Shown here: positions 1 through 12,439 of the stretch, piece after piece
How the letters are laid out: every line of letters begins with the position of its first letter
Numbering within the stretch: the stretch's first letter is position 1
NCBI GenBank assembly: GCA_021397835.1
Contig: JAJFZO010000407.1
Location: 124,001 to 188,000, forward strand
Length of the DNA stretch: 64,000 bases
Origin: Moringa oleifera
Lineage: Eukaryota; Streptophyta; Magnoliopsida; Brassicales; Moringaceae
Direction of reading: 5' to 3'
Made by a program: the position numbers and the translations under genes
The notes under the pieces: model-generated
Seen by the model: only the letters and a program-made list of their open reading frames with translations
Told to the model about the DNA's origin: nothing
The model's database searches: none

Positions 1-3000
1 TTGATTTTTATTTTTTTCCCTTTATTTTGCCAAGTCAGCACTTTAATAGTGAAGCCAAAGTTGGTGATGGAGGAATTTAAGGACCCTGAAGATGCATCGA
101 AGGTAGTATTATTTTTCTTATTACATGGTTATTTAAAGGGTATGATGAGCACCAAACAATTCCTTATTAGTAATTCCATCTAGTGAAGGATATGGAAGCT
201 TTTAATAGCTTTCCTTGGAGCACATTCTTGTACTGCACTTTTGTTGAGCAATTTAAGAAGGCACTGCCTATCGCAACTTTAAAGATCTCAGTGTTCCCTA
301 TAACATTTATGGGTTTGCTTGGGCACTTTAGGTATTAGTAGTTTAAATTTTTCTTAAATAAATTTTAACATAGTAGTTTATGGTTTAACTGTTCTACTAA
401 TTCTTTTTGCAAGTTTTTGTATTTGAAGTTATCCCTTTGTGTGGACTGTTCGATAGAAATAATAAGGACGTTGGGCTATCTTGCATGCTACAATGAAAAT
501 TTAATAAAAGACCAAACTAAAATTCGGTGAATAAAATTTTTACAACTAAGGTATGCATTTGAAAGTTATGAACCATTTAAACATTTTATGATATAATATT
601 CAATATCTTGTCATATTTTTTTTTATTTCGTGGTATATTTTACATAACCCTATCAAATTATCTCATTTTGTCATATCATATCCAAATTTGTGTCATACTA
701 TCGTGACATAATTTTAAAATTCATGTTTTATTGTCGTTGTTTTGTGTTTTAATTTTCATTTTCATCCTTTAAATTTTGGTTATTATATACAATAATAGAT
801 GGCAACTAGAGCGACGACATGGTTCTTACCACTGAGGCACTTGAGGTGCCATATTATCAAAGCATCAAATAGATCATCTTGCCACTATTTATGCCCTATC
901 AAGTTAAAAAGGTGCAGGTGATGTGTGTTCCAATGAGGCCTACCAAGTTGTCATTTGTTGTCCCAAAAAATATACTAGGAATTATTTTTTATTGTTTATT
1001 ATTTTTTAAATCTTATAAAATATCTCTTACACTTTAAAAATATCCATGTAGCGAAAGGTTGTTTTTGTAAAAGAGGGTGGCGACAAAAGAGAAGAGGAAT
1101 CTAAAAGTAGTGATGCTTTATGAGGTGAAAAGATGTCAAGGGGTGAGGCAGGTAGGGATAAGAAAAGAAAGGTTAAAGAGGCAAGAAAAGAAAAACAAAT
1201 GGCATGAAAAGAGGTCTAAGAGAGTAGAGGAGTTTATTAGTTTTAGGGAAGGTAAAAATGAGGCACATTGACCATCCGACACTCATGTACAACAAGAGGC
1301 TCATCTTCTCGTCATGGAGCATCAGATAATTGTCATGGAAAGGAAGATAAATGATCTGCATAGATTAGTCGATGAGCACTATCTTAAAGATGATTGTAGA
1401 TGACTTCCCTGCAACTTTCAGCTACTACACATTATCTTTTAATGTTGATAATAAAGATGATGAGGTAAGTGACTGTCATATCCTATTCATTTGTAATTTT
1501 ATCTTGAGTTTATTTGTAATTTGACTTTTTCAATTATTATTGTTTTAACATTTTATCTTTTAGCAAATGGACAATAATGGTCGTGGGTCATCAGAAACGA
1601 TAGTGGTAATAGCAATCATAATGAACATAACAACGATAATGACGATGAAGATAGTAATGAAGATAGTGCTAGGGCTAACAATGAGAGTGATGATGTGCTA
1701 CTTAGGAAGGATGAAGTAGAGCCCATTGATATGATAGAGTCCATAGAGAAAAAGGTCAGCTTCGATTTTGAATGGAAGACCTCGTGTGAAGGAGGATACA
1801 AGACCTAGTGAGGAATAGGATTTTAGAAGTGCCATCTAATGTATATACAGAGATGGCATCGAGTATAAAAAGAGGCAATATCAATTAGTAAAATTAATAA
1901 ATGAAGCTACTAGTTGTGTAGTCTATACGTTGTTGGAGCGAACAATTAAGAGATGACCATTGTTTTGACACATCGAGTAGTTTTGACCTGAAGCACTATG
2001 GAGAACACAATGAATTCAAGAAGTGTGAAAAATAGTAAGTTAAATGAGAGTTTGGGTACTTGTTGATTATTATGCATTGTTATAAGTGTTAAATGGTTAA
2101 ATTTATTTTTTTAAAACAATTACAGTCACTATGGTTGTGATGTTGGCATTGATTGTCTAGTGGATCGTAAATAGTTCAAGATTTTAAAAACTGAGCATGA
2201 CTAATTTGAGGATGAGTTTTACAGTTCTATGGCTTATTCTTTTGAGTTTCATCTTTATAATTTATGGCTTATTTAGTTATTTCGTGGATTATGTTCCATA
2301 TCCGAGTCTTAATATACAATTTCATATCTTATTTTGATGTTTCATGTATTATTTATATAAATCGTGTCTTATGTTGATATTTCATGTATTATTTGGATAT
2401 ATTGTGTTTTATTTTTAGATTCGTGATTTATTTTTAGTTGATTAATGTTTTATATTTTTATTTCATAGATTATATTTCATTTTGATTTAGCATGTTTATG
2501 CATAATTGCTAATGTTGCAAAAGCAACAGTAATAGTTCCCTTTCTCTTACAAGCAAGACATATATCTTATTGATCCATATTTATTTATAAGGGTAAATTT
2601 TATGCATTAATTTTTTTTCATTTAAATCGTTTACTTTCATGTCATATTTCATATATGCAGACATCAAATAATTTGACCATTAACAACTTGATATTGATGC
2701 AGAATATCCTCTAATGGAATCTAATTATAATGCGTACAAATAGAAGGACCAAATGCTACAACGTGGCCATGGTGGATTTAAGGAAGGCTATCTAGCATGG
2801 CTTACTGTCAATATGGTACCTTTATCATTATATTTTTTATTTTTTTTAAATAGTCATCTAATTTGTGTATTATGCAGTTACTACTCTCATGTCATGTAAG
2901 GCGTCAACATGAGGTTGTTACTAGTGTGGACCTTGATGATTTGTCATTACATGTATATGACTCATAAAAGAAAGACATCCCAAAAAATATATATATTAGA

Positions 3001-3384
3001 TAAGTGAATCCAACTATGATGGATGTTATGTGAATTTCATTCTAATAGAGGGTGTTTCATTGACAAGACGTTGAGCCATCTTGTACATTTTGGTGTGTGT
3101 TGCACCCGAAGAAGACATTCCCCCAACAAAGAGAGGAGTAAGTTATATTTTGTTTTATTTTTTTAATTGATATATAGGTACTATGTTAAAGTTAAATACA
3201 TCTGCTAACTGTATTTTTTAAGGTGTAATTATGAAACGCATATACTGACGATAACTGAATACTTAATTGTTAAGAGATAATTCAAATATAATGACCATCA
3301 AATGCCTTTCATTAAGCTACACATGGCACTTCTAATATTTGCCAACTCCCTTGATGAAGATGATGCTGCAATGGAATCAAGGTG
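1..3384 (+). pseudogene. DUF1985/Ulp1-like protease pseudogene of the old MULE
   Basis: Exon remnants are recognised by comparison with the gene at 49807-54064. Bases 1-340 hold the end of the DUF1985 region: the track EDASKVVLFFLLHGYL, then MEAFNSFPWSTFLYC, matches EAFNSFPWGTLVYC in the other copy. About 1300-1400 holds the coiled-coil piece (MERKINDLHRLVDEH). About 1600-1800 is an acidic Asp/Asn-rich stretch. 2660-2815 matches the exon ending in HTVNK (here LTVNM before a GT). 2878-2965 is the Ulp1 beta-strand region (LLLSCHVRRQHEVV...VYDS), where the catalytic His-Trp is lost. 3225-3384 is the C-terminus (HQMPFIKLHMALLIFANS against TQMPKIRKHMAVYVFANS). Several frames and stops are involved, so it is dead. 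The 5' end is outside the window. Confidence 0.78.
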
Positions 3385-4171
3385 AATATTTATTTTATTG
3401 TAAATAGTTTGATGTGTAAACTATTAAAAAAATAAATATTAATTAGTTTTTTCGATGTAAGTGATCAAATATTTATTTTTTTCTTCACTACATATTTATG
3501 TTATTATAAATTGATGGATTTGTGGAATGATTTACAAATGTGAGTAGTAAATTTTTCATTTATAAAAATTCTTAAATGTCATGGTTTACTTACATATTTA
3601 CTTAAACATAAAAATCAATCTATAAGCCATCAATGTACAAAATAAAAACACAATTATGTCCAATAATAAGGAATAAAATTAAAGAGTAAGTCACAAAATT
3701 AGTACATAAGCTATGAATTTGGTGAATAAGCTATGATTCTTTTAATCAAACAATAAAGAATGAAAAAAAAAAAGTCATGAAATGAGTATATAAGCCATAA
3801 ATGTAAATAAATAAGTCATGATTCTTTTGATCATAAAAGAACAAATTACAAAAATAAGCCACAAATTAGAATATTAAGGCACGAAATTTATCATCCAAAA
3901 TATCAATTCAAGCCATAATACGAAATTAAATTATCATCTAGATTAAAACACGAAATTGGTTGTTAAGTCATGAAATTAATAACCCAAATTAAGTACAAAA
4001 TTGTTTTAACTTATAAATTTACTATGTCATCATCCTTTAATGCACAATTAGGAAGGACAAGATAAGTTAAGAATTATGTCCAATTTTACTGTCATTTTGA
4101 CACTTGAAACGCAAATGTTTAAACATGTTTGATCAACCTCATCCTGATGAACCACTAGCTCTTTTAACATA
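3385..4171. repeat. Convergent spacer of old MULE with decayed CACGA-type repeats
   Basis: A non-coding AT-rich spacer between the two convergent pseudogenes. It is filled with short repeats such as aagtcacaaaat, aagtcatgaaat and aagccataaat about every 20-40 bases, with intact CACGA near 3890 and 3949. Most look like CACGA decayed by C-to-T change to CATGA or CACAA, matching the CACGA motifs of the intact MULE at the same relative place (54190-54420). Confidence 0.6.
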
Positions 4172-6895
4172 TTATGGATTTGGGCACGTCAAATGATTGT
4201 ACTCATATTAATCATATTTAGCGCACATTTTTTTATCATACTCTCTCTCCACCAAAAGGTATTCTTTGCTTTCTTGGTCGACCTGATGGCTTACCATTAT
4301 TTGAGAGTAAAATCGTAATATTCCTCACCTCAATAGGCACATCCTAATCAGACTTATCACTCACTATGTAGATTAGCTCATTATATGCTACTACCAGGTT
4401 ACTTTCCATGTAGTAATTGACACACAAAGTAATGAAAACAATCTTACATTCTCTAAAAATGAGCATTATTTTGGAGAATAATTAGAAGACTAATATTTTG
4501 AAAAATAATAATTAAATCATAATTATTACCATATTAATAAATCAATGTTTCATCTAGTGGCTACTAATGTGTGTACACAAGGTAAAAAATCAGCCTAAAT
4601 TTAATGTAAATGCATTTATGCTCTATCAAACTAGTCATTGACTCTTTGTCTTTGTGTTTGACCATAAATACATGTGAAGCTATCATTTATATATATAAAA
4701 AAAAAAGCTTTCTATCTTTCAATCATTGATGAATGGGCTCATTCTATTACTTATGATCTCCAAATCTTAGCTTTTCCATGTCGATTAAAGAACTAATATT
4801 ACATCATATATGTGATGAATTCTAAAAGAGTCATAATGGGTAACTCGCAAGCAAATCGAAGATACGAATCAAGGTTCTCAGCAATATTGTTGGTCATGAT
4901 CTAGTAATGTCTCTTTAAACAATATACACATGATCGTTTCCTTAGATCTCCCTTTATAATGTATTCAAATGTTTTAGAGTGATTTTCTTGTAACTCAACC
5001 ATTGATTGATTGAATTCAGATTCTTAGATTCTTAATATACTTTTGTCATCATATAAAAAATCTTTAACATATCTTCTCTCTTGAATTTATTTTTTTTATT
5101 TTAAACCGTATGTCAAGAACATAAATTAACTAGAGAATACCTTAGCAATGGCTTTCATAATACTCATATAATGATCTGATATAATAATCAAGTCTTTAAT
5201 AGGAGCAATTCCTTCTTTCACCTGTCCCAAGAACCACTCACATGCATCATAGTTTTTTTAAGTCACCATACCCAAATACCAGTGGGTATATCATCTGTTC
5301 ATTGCCATCCTTGCACGCTGCTGCAAATATAACACCGTGAACCTTTCTTTTAAATGAGTGACATCAATAGTAATGAATGGTCTAATTATTAAATGATTAC
5401 GCAAAAGCTACAAAAAATACTTAAATGAATTAGTTCCATTTTTTATGCATATGTGAGTCATAGTTCTTGAATTAGCCCTTTGCAACATGTGGCAATATGA
5501 TGATAAATGCTGATATAACTCAACTAGATCATTATATTTAAGAGATAGTGCATATTATTTTGCTTTTCAAGCTTTACCATATAATATTCGTATGCCATCC
5601 AACTCTTTCATATCACTCATGATGTCTTTTAGTTTTGTGATTGTAGCATTAGTGGATAACTTTTGGGCCATAACATTCTCAATAATAGTATAATTTGCTT
5701 GTCGATGTCATTGATGCAACTCCTCCCTCATGCAAGTGTATGTTAAATTACACCATTTAACTTGAGAATTGGCCTTGTTCAATTCTCATAATATGAATCT
5801 TTTAAGATTAATTTTACTCTTTATAAGCAACCTCAAGCACTGATCTATTATATCAAAGGACTCGAAATTCAAAGTTTTCAGTCAACGCATATATATCCAA
5901 GAACCTTTCAACTCTTTCTTATTGAAAAAAACTAATCTCTTTATAGGGTGTTAATCGAGGCAACTAATTTTACAGTAGCAGCCAGATTGATACAATAAAA
6001 TTTAGCATCCAAGATATTATACGGTCGAGAAACCTTATCACCAGTGGTGGTAGTTAATTCAAGGCAATAATAAGGCAGTACAAAAAGTTATGCAAAGGGC
6101 AAATCATTAATAGACTCTTCATTAGTAGCCTGAGTAGATGAGTCACACCCAACATCATAGTCTATTCGCTCATCTATGTTGATTTCATTGGTATGTTGAG
6201 TTTAATTATGGAAGAATGACTTAGTGCCAAAAATTTTAGCTTGAATTAGGGGATGAAGCTGTATAATAGGGATTCATCATTAACTTAATTGCTCCGATGG
6301 AAGAATTAAAAGAATTGATTTATGTTGATGTTCCATCATCATAAAGATCATGTTTATTCTTAAAAAAATTCTTCTCCACCAAATCCACATCTATACAATA
6401 AATTAGATTGTCAATCATACAATAAAAACACAACATTATCATCATTTAGAATCTTAATTTTGACCATGAGTCAAGGATCTTATCTTTTTGGAAGCCTTTT
6501 CCAAGCCCTCGTATCTGTTTTCATCCAGTTTGGATAAGCTTGAAGAGATTGTTTTCGTTTAGGACTCTTCTTGAGCATTATCTTTCCCTTGGCTTTTGGC
6601 ATAGGCATCTCTTCCTTATCATTCTATTGCCTTAACCCTCATTTATCTAATGGCCACATCCTTCTTTGTAGAATATCTTTGCTTGCTGGATTTTCTATTT
6701 TATATATAATAATTATATGTAATACAATGTTATATTTAGAGAAATCAATCCCATACAAGTTTCAACCAAGTCCAACAACTGCTCATAAGTTAAACCCTTT
6801 CGAACAACATACCTTTTGGTTCTACGAGATTTACCAGTGTATTCAACATACTTGATTCAGACCATTCATCATTTCATGTTATCACAATCCTCATC
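4172..6895 (-). pseudogene. MURA transposase pseudogene of the old MULE
   Basis: Reads right to left. The N-terminal domain is at about 6780-6895, matching 57240-57360 of the intact element. The acidic linker and MuDR DNA-binding region lie around 5750-6250. The DDE/MULE domain lies around 5050-5700, with tracts equivalent to ICIEDETN, IAIDATHLKG and ISDRH recognisable but mutated. The C-terminal zinc-knuckle region ends at a TTA (stop) at 4172-4174, the same place as the stop of the second copy. Stops and indels are frequent (for example many in 4500-5100), so no functional protein is possible. An A-run and local rearrangements lie near 4690. Confidence 0.75.
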
Positions 6896-7829
6896 CTACA
6901 TACGTACACGATTTACAAAAATTAAACAAGACATTTTACAAAAATGCACGAATTATGTAATTAATGCATGTTTTCGCCAAATAAGCCAGGATTTGTTTGC
7001 AAGACGTTAAGCCACAAAATCTATAGAAATTAAGATCGTTTTAAAAAAAAAAAAATTCACGTCTTTTCTGGTTAAGTTACAATCCAATTGCAAACCATTT
7101 AACCACGAATCTACAAAATTAAATCACTTTTTTTAGAAAATAATGCACACTTCTGCTAAATAAGCCACGATTTATGAAGGAAAAAAAGACAAAATTCATT
7201 TAAAATGCACAATAAAAGTGTCCCAGTCTTCTTATTAACAAAATTAGACCTACATTATCTCTATACTTTATTAGCAAGACATGAATTTGCTTAAACAAAA
7301 TTATTATGTTTTATCTACAGCAATGTAATCTTTGAAGCACATAACTAGCTACATTGTTAATAAATACTTTCTTTTGATGTATAATACATACTTTTTTTCT
7401 TCACTTAAGATGTCACTAGCAAATTCGTTAATGTTATTGTTAAAGATTCGCTTGTATCACACATCAATTTTGCAACAATACCTTGCCACGATATACCGAA
7501 AGAGGTGTTTTTCAAATACCCAAACACATTAATGAATTTTGGGAGGCAATTATCAAAGCCATTCAGGTTTCGAAGAAAAAAGGCAACGAAAGAAAATGAA
7601 TGTGGAGAAGTGATTCATTTATTACTTTCGAAGAGAGGAAAGGGGACAAGTTATTTTCGACACTTTTTTTTTCTAACTATTAAAGAGTCAAGCGACTATT
7701 TGGTAAAAATGAGGGCATTCTTGATATTTACGTTATGAAAGTGCTAAAAAAATAAACATTAGTAATTTAGATCATTTAAGAAAAATGAATACATAGGATG
7801 CTATTTTGGGTAATTTTTTCTTACAAATA
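6896..7829. repeat. Right subterminal region and end of old MULE
   Basis: Non-coding. 6900-7210 carries several CACGA/CATGA motifs (6908, 6944, 7098, 7168) upstream of the transposase start, as in the intact copy. No tandem 162-bp repeats are visible here, unlike the intact copy. 7740-7829 is the probable terminal repeat. I see no convincing gene in the short frames of this stretch. Confidence 0.5.
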
Positions 7830-7929
7830 TTGGCAAAAGCCCATGAAAATGCGCTTGCGTTTTTTAGCCCAATATCTCGGAGGAGATTGGATTTGGTATA
7901 GCTACTCTTACTTTATTTAAAAGTAAGTA

Positions 7930-8450
7930 ACGTTTAGGTTAAACATTAAAAAAAATTAAAAATTTAATTTAAATCTTGTTATTTTAATTTTTAATTATAT
8001 ATTTAAAGTTTAATTTGGTTCAATTTGATTCTTAGCTCAAAATGATGTTTTCATTTTTGAAAAAACTCAACATGAATTGAATAACCTTTACATTTCATTT
8101 AAAGTTTATCTCTTAAATTTAAACAATTTTTAGTTTACAAAATATCTTTATAAATTTTTTAAAATTTTAACAGTTTACAATTTTTAAAAAAATATTTTCA
8201 CGATTCAAAAAATTTTAAAATTTTTTATGATGATAATTAATATTTTATACATGTAAAATTTTAAGTAAAAATTTATTACATAAGATTTGCAATTTTAAAT
8301 ATCCTTATTTTTAAAAAATTTGATAAAAATTAAATTGATTCAAATTAAAATTTAAATGTACAATTCAAAAAATTTAAGACCGCATGGTTAAAACTAAAAT
8401 CTATACAAAATTCTATTTTCTAATATTTATCCTAAAGTTTACATATTGTA
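7930..8450. repeat. Foldback (inverted-repeat) MITE, copy 1, degenerate
   Basis: An AT-rich element of a dispersed family seen at least five times in the window. Hallmarks are a central run like AAAATTTTAAAATTTTTT-ATGATG and flanking text such as TAAAAATTTATTACATAAG and AAAAATTTGATAAAAATT, with weak self-complementarity between the two halves. This copy is diverged and its ends are approximate. Confidence 0.5.
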
Positions 8451-9824
8451 AAAATAATGTTTAACTTGTTGTATTATGTTTTTATCGCACAGTAATGCCT
8501 TTAAAACCTTATTAAGTTTGAGTAGTAAAACGAAATATACCTGAAGTGTTATGCTTGAGTGAGATACTAACTTGAATTAACAAGACATGTTGATGGATCG
8601 AGATATTTTTGATATTTAAATTAATAATAATTTAGATAAAATAACTATAAAAAATAAAATATATTTATAATTTATTTATATTATAATTTATATTCATTTT
8701 AATCATTTTAGTTTATGAAGAAAAAATTATAAATATTCTCTTAATAAAAGTTTTTTTTATCATTAAAGTGATTCTATGAATTTATCTATTTTTTATTATT
8801 TTAATTTGGTGTCCTCATATCAAAAGTATGTTAGTTATATGAATTAGTGCTTTAAGTTACTTTATTTTGTTTGGAGAAACCATCCATTGGACAATTGGGC
8901 CAAAGTAAACTTTTAAACTAAGTTTTTGAACTTAAAATATATTTTAGTCCAAACACATATTTAGACACATCATACATGATGTCTTAATTTAGGCAAGGTT
9001 GCAGATGTTATTAATTTTAAAATTTTAATGATTGTAAATTTATATTATTTATTTTTTATAATTTTAATTTATATAACAGTTAAAAATAATAATTTATATA
9101 ATTTTTAGTAATCTAATTTTTAATAATATAAAATTCAAAATTGATTTAAGTTCAAAATTAATTATTGTACTCAATATTTACAAAAATAAATTAATATTTT
9201 ATACTTCTTACAATTTTCATGCTATTAATAATGCCATCTAGTAATTTTTTGTTCATGCTTGAAAAACGCACATATACAAATTTTAAGTACATGATTGACA
9301 ACATGTAGACTTGTTATAAATGTTTAATTTACATCTAAGTTTTTGATTATTTATTTTTAAAAAATAATATCAATATATAGGGACGATTTCAACTTTATTA
9401 GTGAAATTGAATTAAGATTAATGAGATTTTTAACTTTAATACCACATTCACAATTCATAATCATAAAGTAATTAAAGTATATTCATTTTGACCATCAAAC
9501 TTTTATTTAAAACTAAAATATCAAAGTTTTAACAGTTTAAAATTTTTTTAAAAAAATTTATTTGTTTAAAATAATAAAATTGCATAAATTCTTATATAAA
9601 TTTTAAAATAAAAATAATTAATTACATTAAAGCAATTTATATTTTATATAAATTCTTAAATTAAAATTCATCAAAAAAATTGCGTCGAACATTTTCTCAA
9701 CGTGGGACTCATACTAAATAAATTATGTTAGATGATTATATTCTTATAACTTTATGCCAGATGAAAAAAAAAAGATAATTTCTTTATTAACTAAATAAAG
9801 ATAACATATTTATAATTTTTGAGT
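8451..9824. other. AT-rich non-coding stretch
   Basis: No ORF of substance, no RNA gene and no clear repeat boundary. It is extremely AT-rich, with A/T runs and fragments resembling the foldback MITE family (for example around 9480-9670). Confidence 0.6.
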
Positions 9825-10366
9825 AAAAATTCCATAAAAATTTAATATTTATCTTATATTACCAATCAAATTTTTATATTTAAAAAGTGACAAATATAGC
9901 ATTGATCTATCAATTTAATCTAAATTGAACCTTATCAAAAATTTTAAAAATTAAGTGTATTCAAATTTAAAATCTTATGCAATAAATTTTGACTTGAAAT
10001 TTTTCACAAGTGTAAAAAAATATCCAAGTTACAGTCACAAAAAAGTTTCATAATTTTTTTGGATAATAATACTATTTTTAAAAAATTTTGATATTATAAA
10101 TTTTTAAAAAATATATTTTCATTGCTAAAAAAATTATGAAATTTTTTGTGATGGTAACTTGAATATTTTTTTAGATTTTTGAAAAATTTTAAGACAAAAT
10201 TTATTATATAATCTCTTCAATTTGAATATCTCAAATTTTTAAAATTTTTTGATAAAGTTTAATTTAAATAATATTAATATATTAATTAATTATTTATTTT
10301 TTCCTTTTCAACATAAAAATTTGATTAGTAACATAGGGTAAACATTAAGGTTTTTTGAAAATTTTA
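9825..10366. repeat. Foldback MITE, copy 2, best preserved
   Basis: A long imperfect palindrome. The left arm 9825-10060 is the reverse complement of the right arm 10127-10366, read by eye along most of its length. Outer pairs include ACCAATCAAATTTTTAT against ACTAATCAAATTTTTAT, then AACTTTATCAAAAA-type text, then TTCAAGTTACCATCACAAA against TCCAAGTTACAGTCACAAA, ending in TTTCATAATTTTTTT on both sides. The spacer is about 65 bases. There is no coding capacity, so it would be a non-autonomous element. Confidence 0.75.
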
Positions 10367-10756
10367 TTTATAATTTTTTGATATATTGTTTTTGTTATTA
10401 TATAATATAAAAATAAAATAATAATTAGTAATTACATGAATATAATCGTTATTTCATATATTTAAAAATCATGAACGTAAAAATTAATAGAATTAATTAG
10501 ACGAAAATCTTATGTTAAAAAAATCAAAAATATGTGTTTAATCGAGATATATATATATATATATTAAATTTTAATGTTAAAATTTGTATCAAACATAAGT
10601 TTTTTTATACAATAATTTTGTAAAAAATTATCATTTTTTAAAGTTTTAATTTATTTTACCATTTAAAATAATAAAATTGATCCATAACTCTAAATTTTGA
10701 GGTTAATTACACTAGAAAGACTTATATAAAAAATTATATAAGATTAAGATTCACGT
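10367..10756. other. AT-rich non-coding stretch with TA microsatellite
   Basis: No gene seen. A short (AT)n run lies near 10547-10564. Confidence 0.6.
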
Positions 10757-10845
10757 AACATGTGATTGCAATATGGGACCTCCGTTACAAAACTCGTTAT
10801 AGTTAACTGCATTACTCACTCGCATGATAAGTGTATAGTTGTTAA
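10757..10845 (+). repeat. Left terminal inverted repeat of the 5-kb MULE
   Basis: Matches the reverse complement of 15630-15720 with scattered substitutions; the longest clear block is the TTAACTGCATTA...TCAC...GATAAGTGTAT region at 10802-10837. Confidence 0.75.
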
Positions 10846-12439
10846 GTGTGTAATTACATAGAAGATTTTCTTAGCACCATCAAATAAAGCAATGTGTATA
10901 CAGGCGAATGAAAAGGAATTTTTTACTTCTGTAATTATATGCTTACATTTTTAAAAGCACATGATATCATTAGGTTTTTGACAAATCTCTGCTTGTATGG
11001 ATTACACTAGATCATGCATCTTTGGTTTTAGATAACTTTGGTTTAGAAATTGCAATGAGGTTTTGATATTGGCCACTAATTCTTATGTTTTTTTGTTATG
11101 CTATATCTAATACAATTTAATGTTAATTTAGTTTAGTGTTTAAAATTACTTGATATTTAGTTTAATCTAGTTTAGTTTTGTTTAGTGTTAATTACTATTA
11201 CAAGTTAATTCACAAGTTTCTTTACATTAATGTAGCCAAGGAATTATAGATTTTTTCATTGGCATGAACCCAGTTCTTATGTACATGCACGTTTAGTTAC
11301 TCATAATGTATTTAAGCGGATGAACAAGATTAAAGCTAAATTAGCATGGCATATAGGGCAGTTGATTTTATGTTGGAGGCTATTTGTGATCTTCATTGTT
11401 ATGTCATAGTTTGTATTGATGAAAAAAGGGCAGAAAAAGAGATAAAGTATCAGTTTAATAAGTAGAAGAATGATCTTTGACTCAGAGGTTGTAAGCTTCA
11501 AACTTATAAGTGTAATTTAAGAATATTTATTGGCAATCTTATAAAAGTTGTAAGTTTCATAATATTATGGTTTTTGTATTAAATAATCTTAAAAGAGAGT
11601 TAAATTTTGTAATCAATTTTTTTTTTTCAATTTATCAAATGTTTCCTTTGAAACTCATCTAATGATCAAATTTCTTTCTTAGTTTTTTTATCTCCTAGAT
11701 TATCAAATATTTTATGCCATTTGAAACTAATCTGATTTAACATAATCTTTTTTGGTTTTTGGGTTTAGCAAATGTAATCAAATTAATCAAGGCAAAGAAA
11801 AATATACAATCAAAAGAATAAAACTACACTAGAGAAGTTGAAATTTTAACTATAAAATCTTATTATAACCTTTACATTACACAAATCATTATCTAATAAG
11901 AAATAAAGCAAATTATTCAGAAATTGTTTACTTACTCATTATCCAACATTACATGACTTTTTAATAATTTAATTAGCAAAGGAAATTATTTAGAAACATT
12001 CAAATTTCCGTTACTTATATAAGTTTTCCAAATTACCCAACATTAACCATCATTATCTAACAAAAAAATATCCACTACTTAATCAACTTGAAAACATCCA
12101 TTACTTATTCAATTAATCTCCAGAATTATATAAGCTCTGTAAATGCAACTAGGTGGTTGTGTTGGGTTGTTTGATGGCCACTACTTGCAAACCTACTTGA
12201 TCTTTTTTCAGGTTGTTTAGATGATTGGAAACAAAGAAAACAAAGAAGGCATTTGTAGTTAGGTAGAAAGAACATACATTCAACTAAAATAAAATAAACT
12301 AAGATTATAGATGATTACCTAACTATAAATGATTCCATACCCTATGGAATCATTAACCAATATAAAGTAAGTATTTGTAGTAGGCTTCTCTCTTTTCCTA
12401 ATTAGTTGTGGTGGGGTTGTGGTTATTGGTGTAAGATTA
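10846..12439. other. Interior of the 5-kb MULE without recognisable gene
   Basis: AT-rich, with repeated tracts such as AATTTAGTTTAGTGTT (11120-11190). No convincing coding region. The short frame near 11301-11501 (-) has no recognisable similarity. Confidence 0.5.

Larger units (their letters stand above)
1..7829. mobile_element. Decayed Ulp1-carrying MULE, left end outside window
   Basis: An old Mutator-like element. The left part (+) matches the DUF1985/Ulp1 gene of the intact MULE at 48939-59072, and the right part (-) matches its MURA gene, in the same convergent order. The right end resembles the intact element's terminus: both have GTGCTAAAAA, then about 60 bases on a TGCTATTTT run, then an AATTT run, placing the end near 7829. 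The left terminus lies before base 1, so no target-site duplication can be checked. Both genes carry many stops and frameshifts, which suggests great age. The assignment rests on protein-level similarity to the second copy in this window. Confidence 0.85.
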
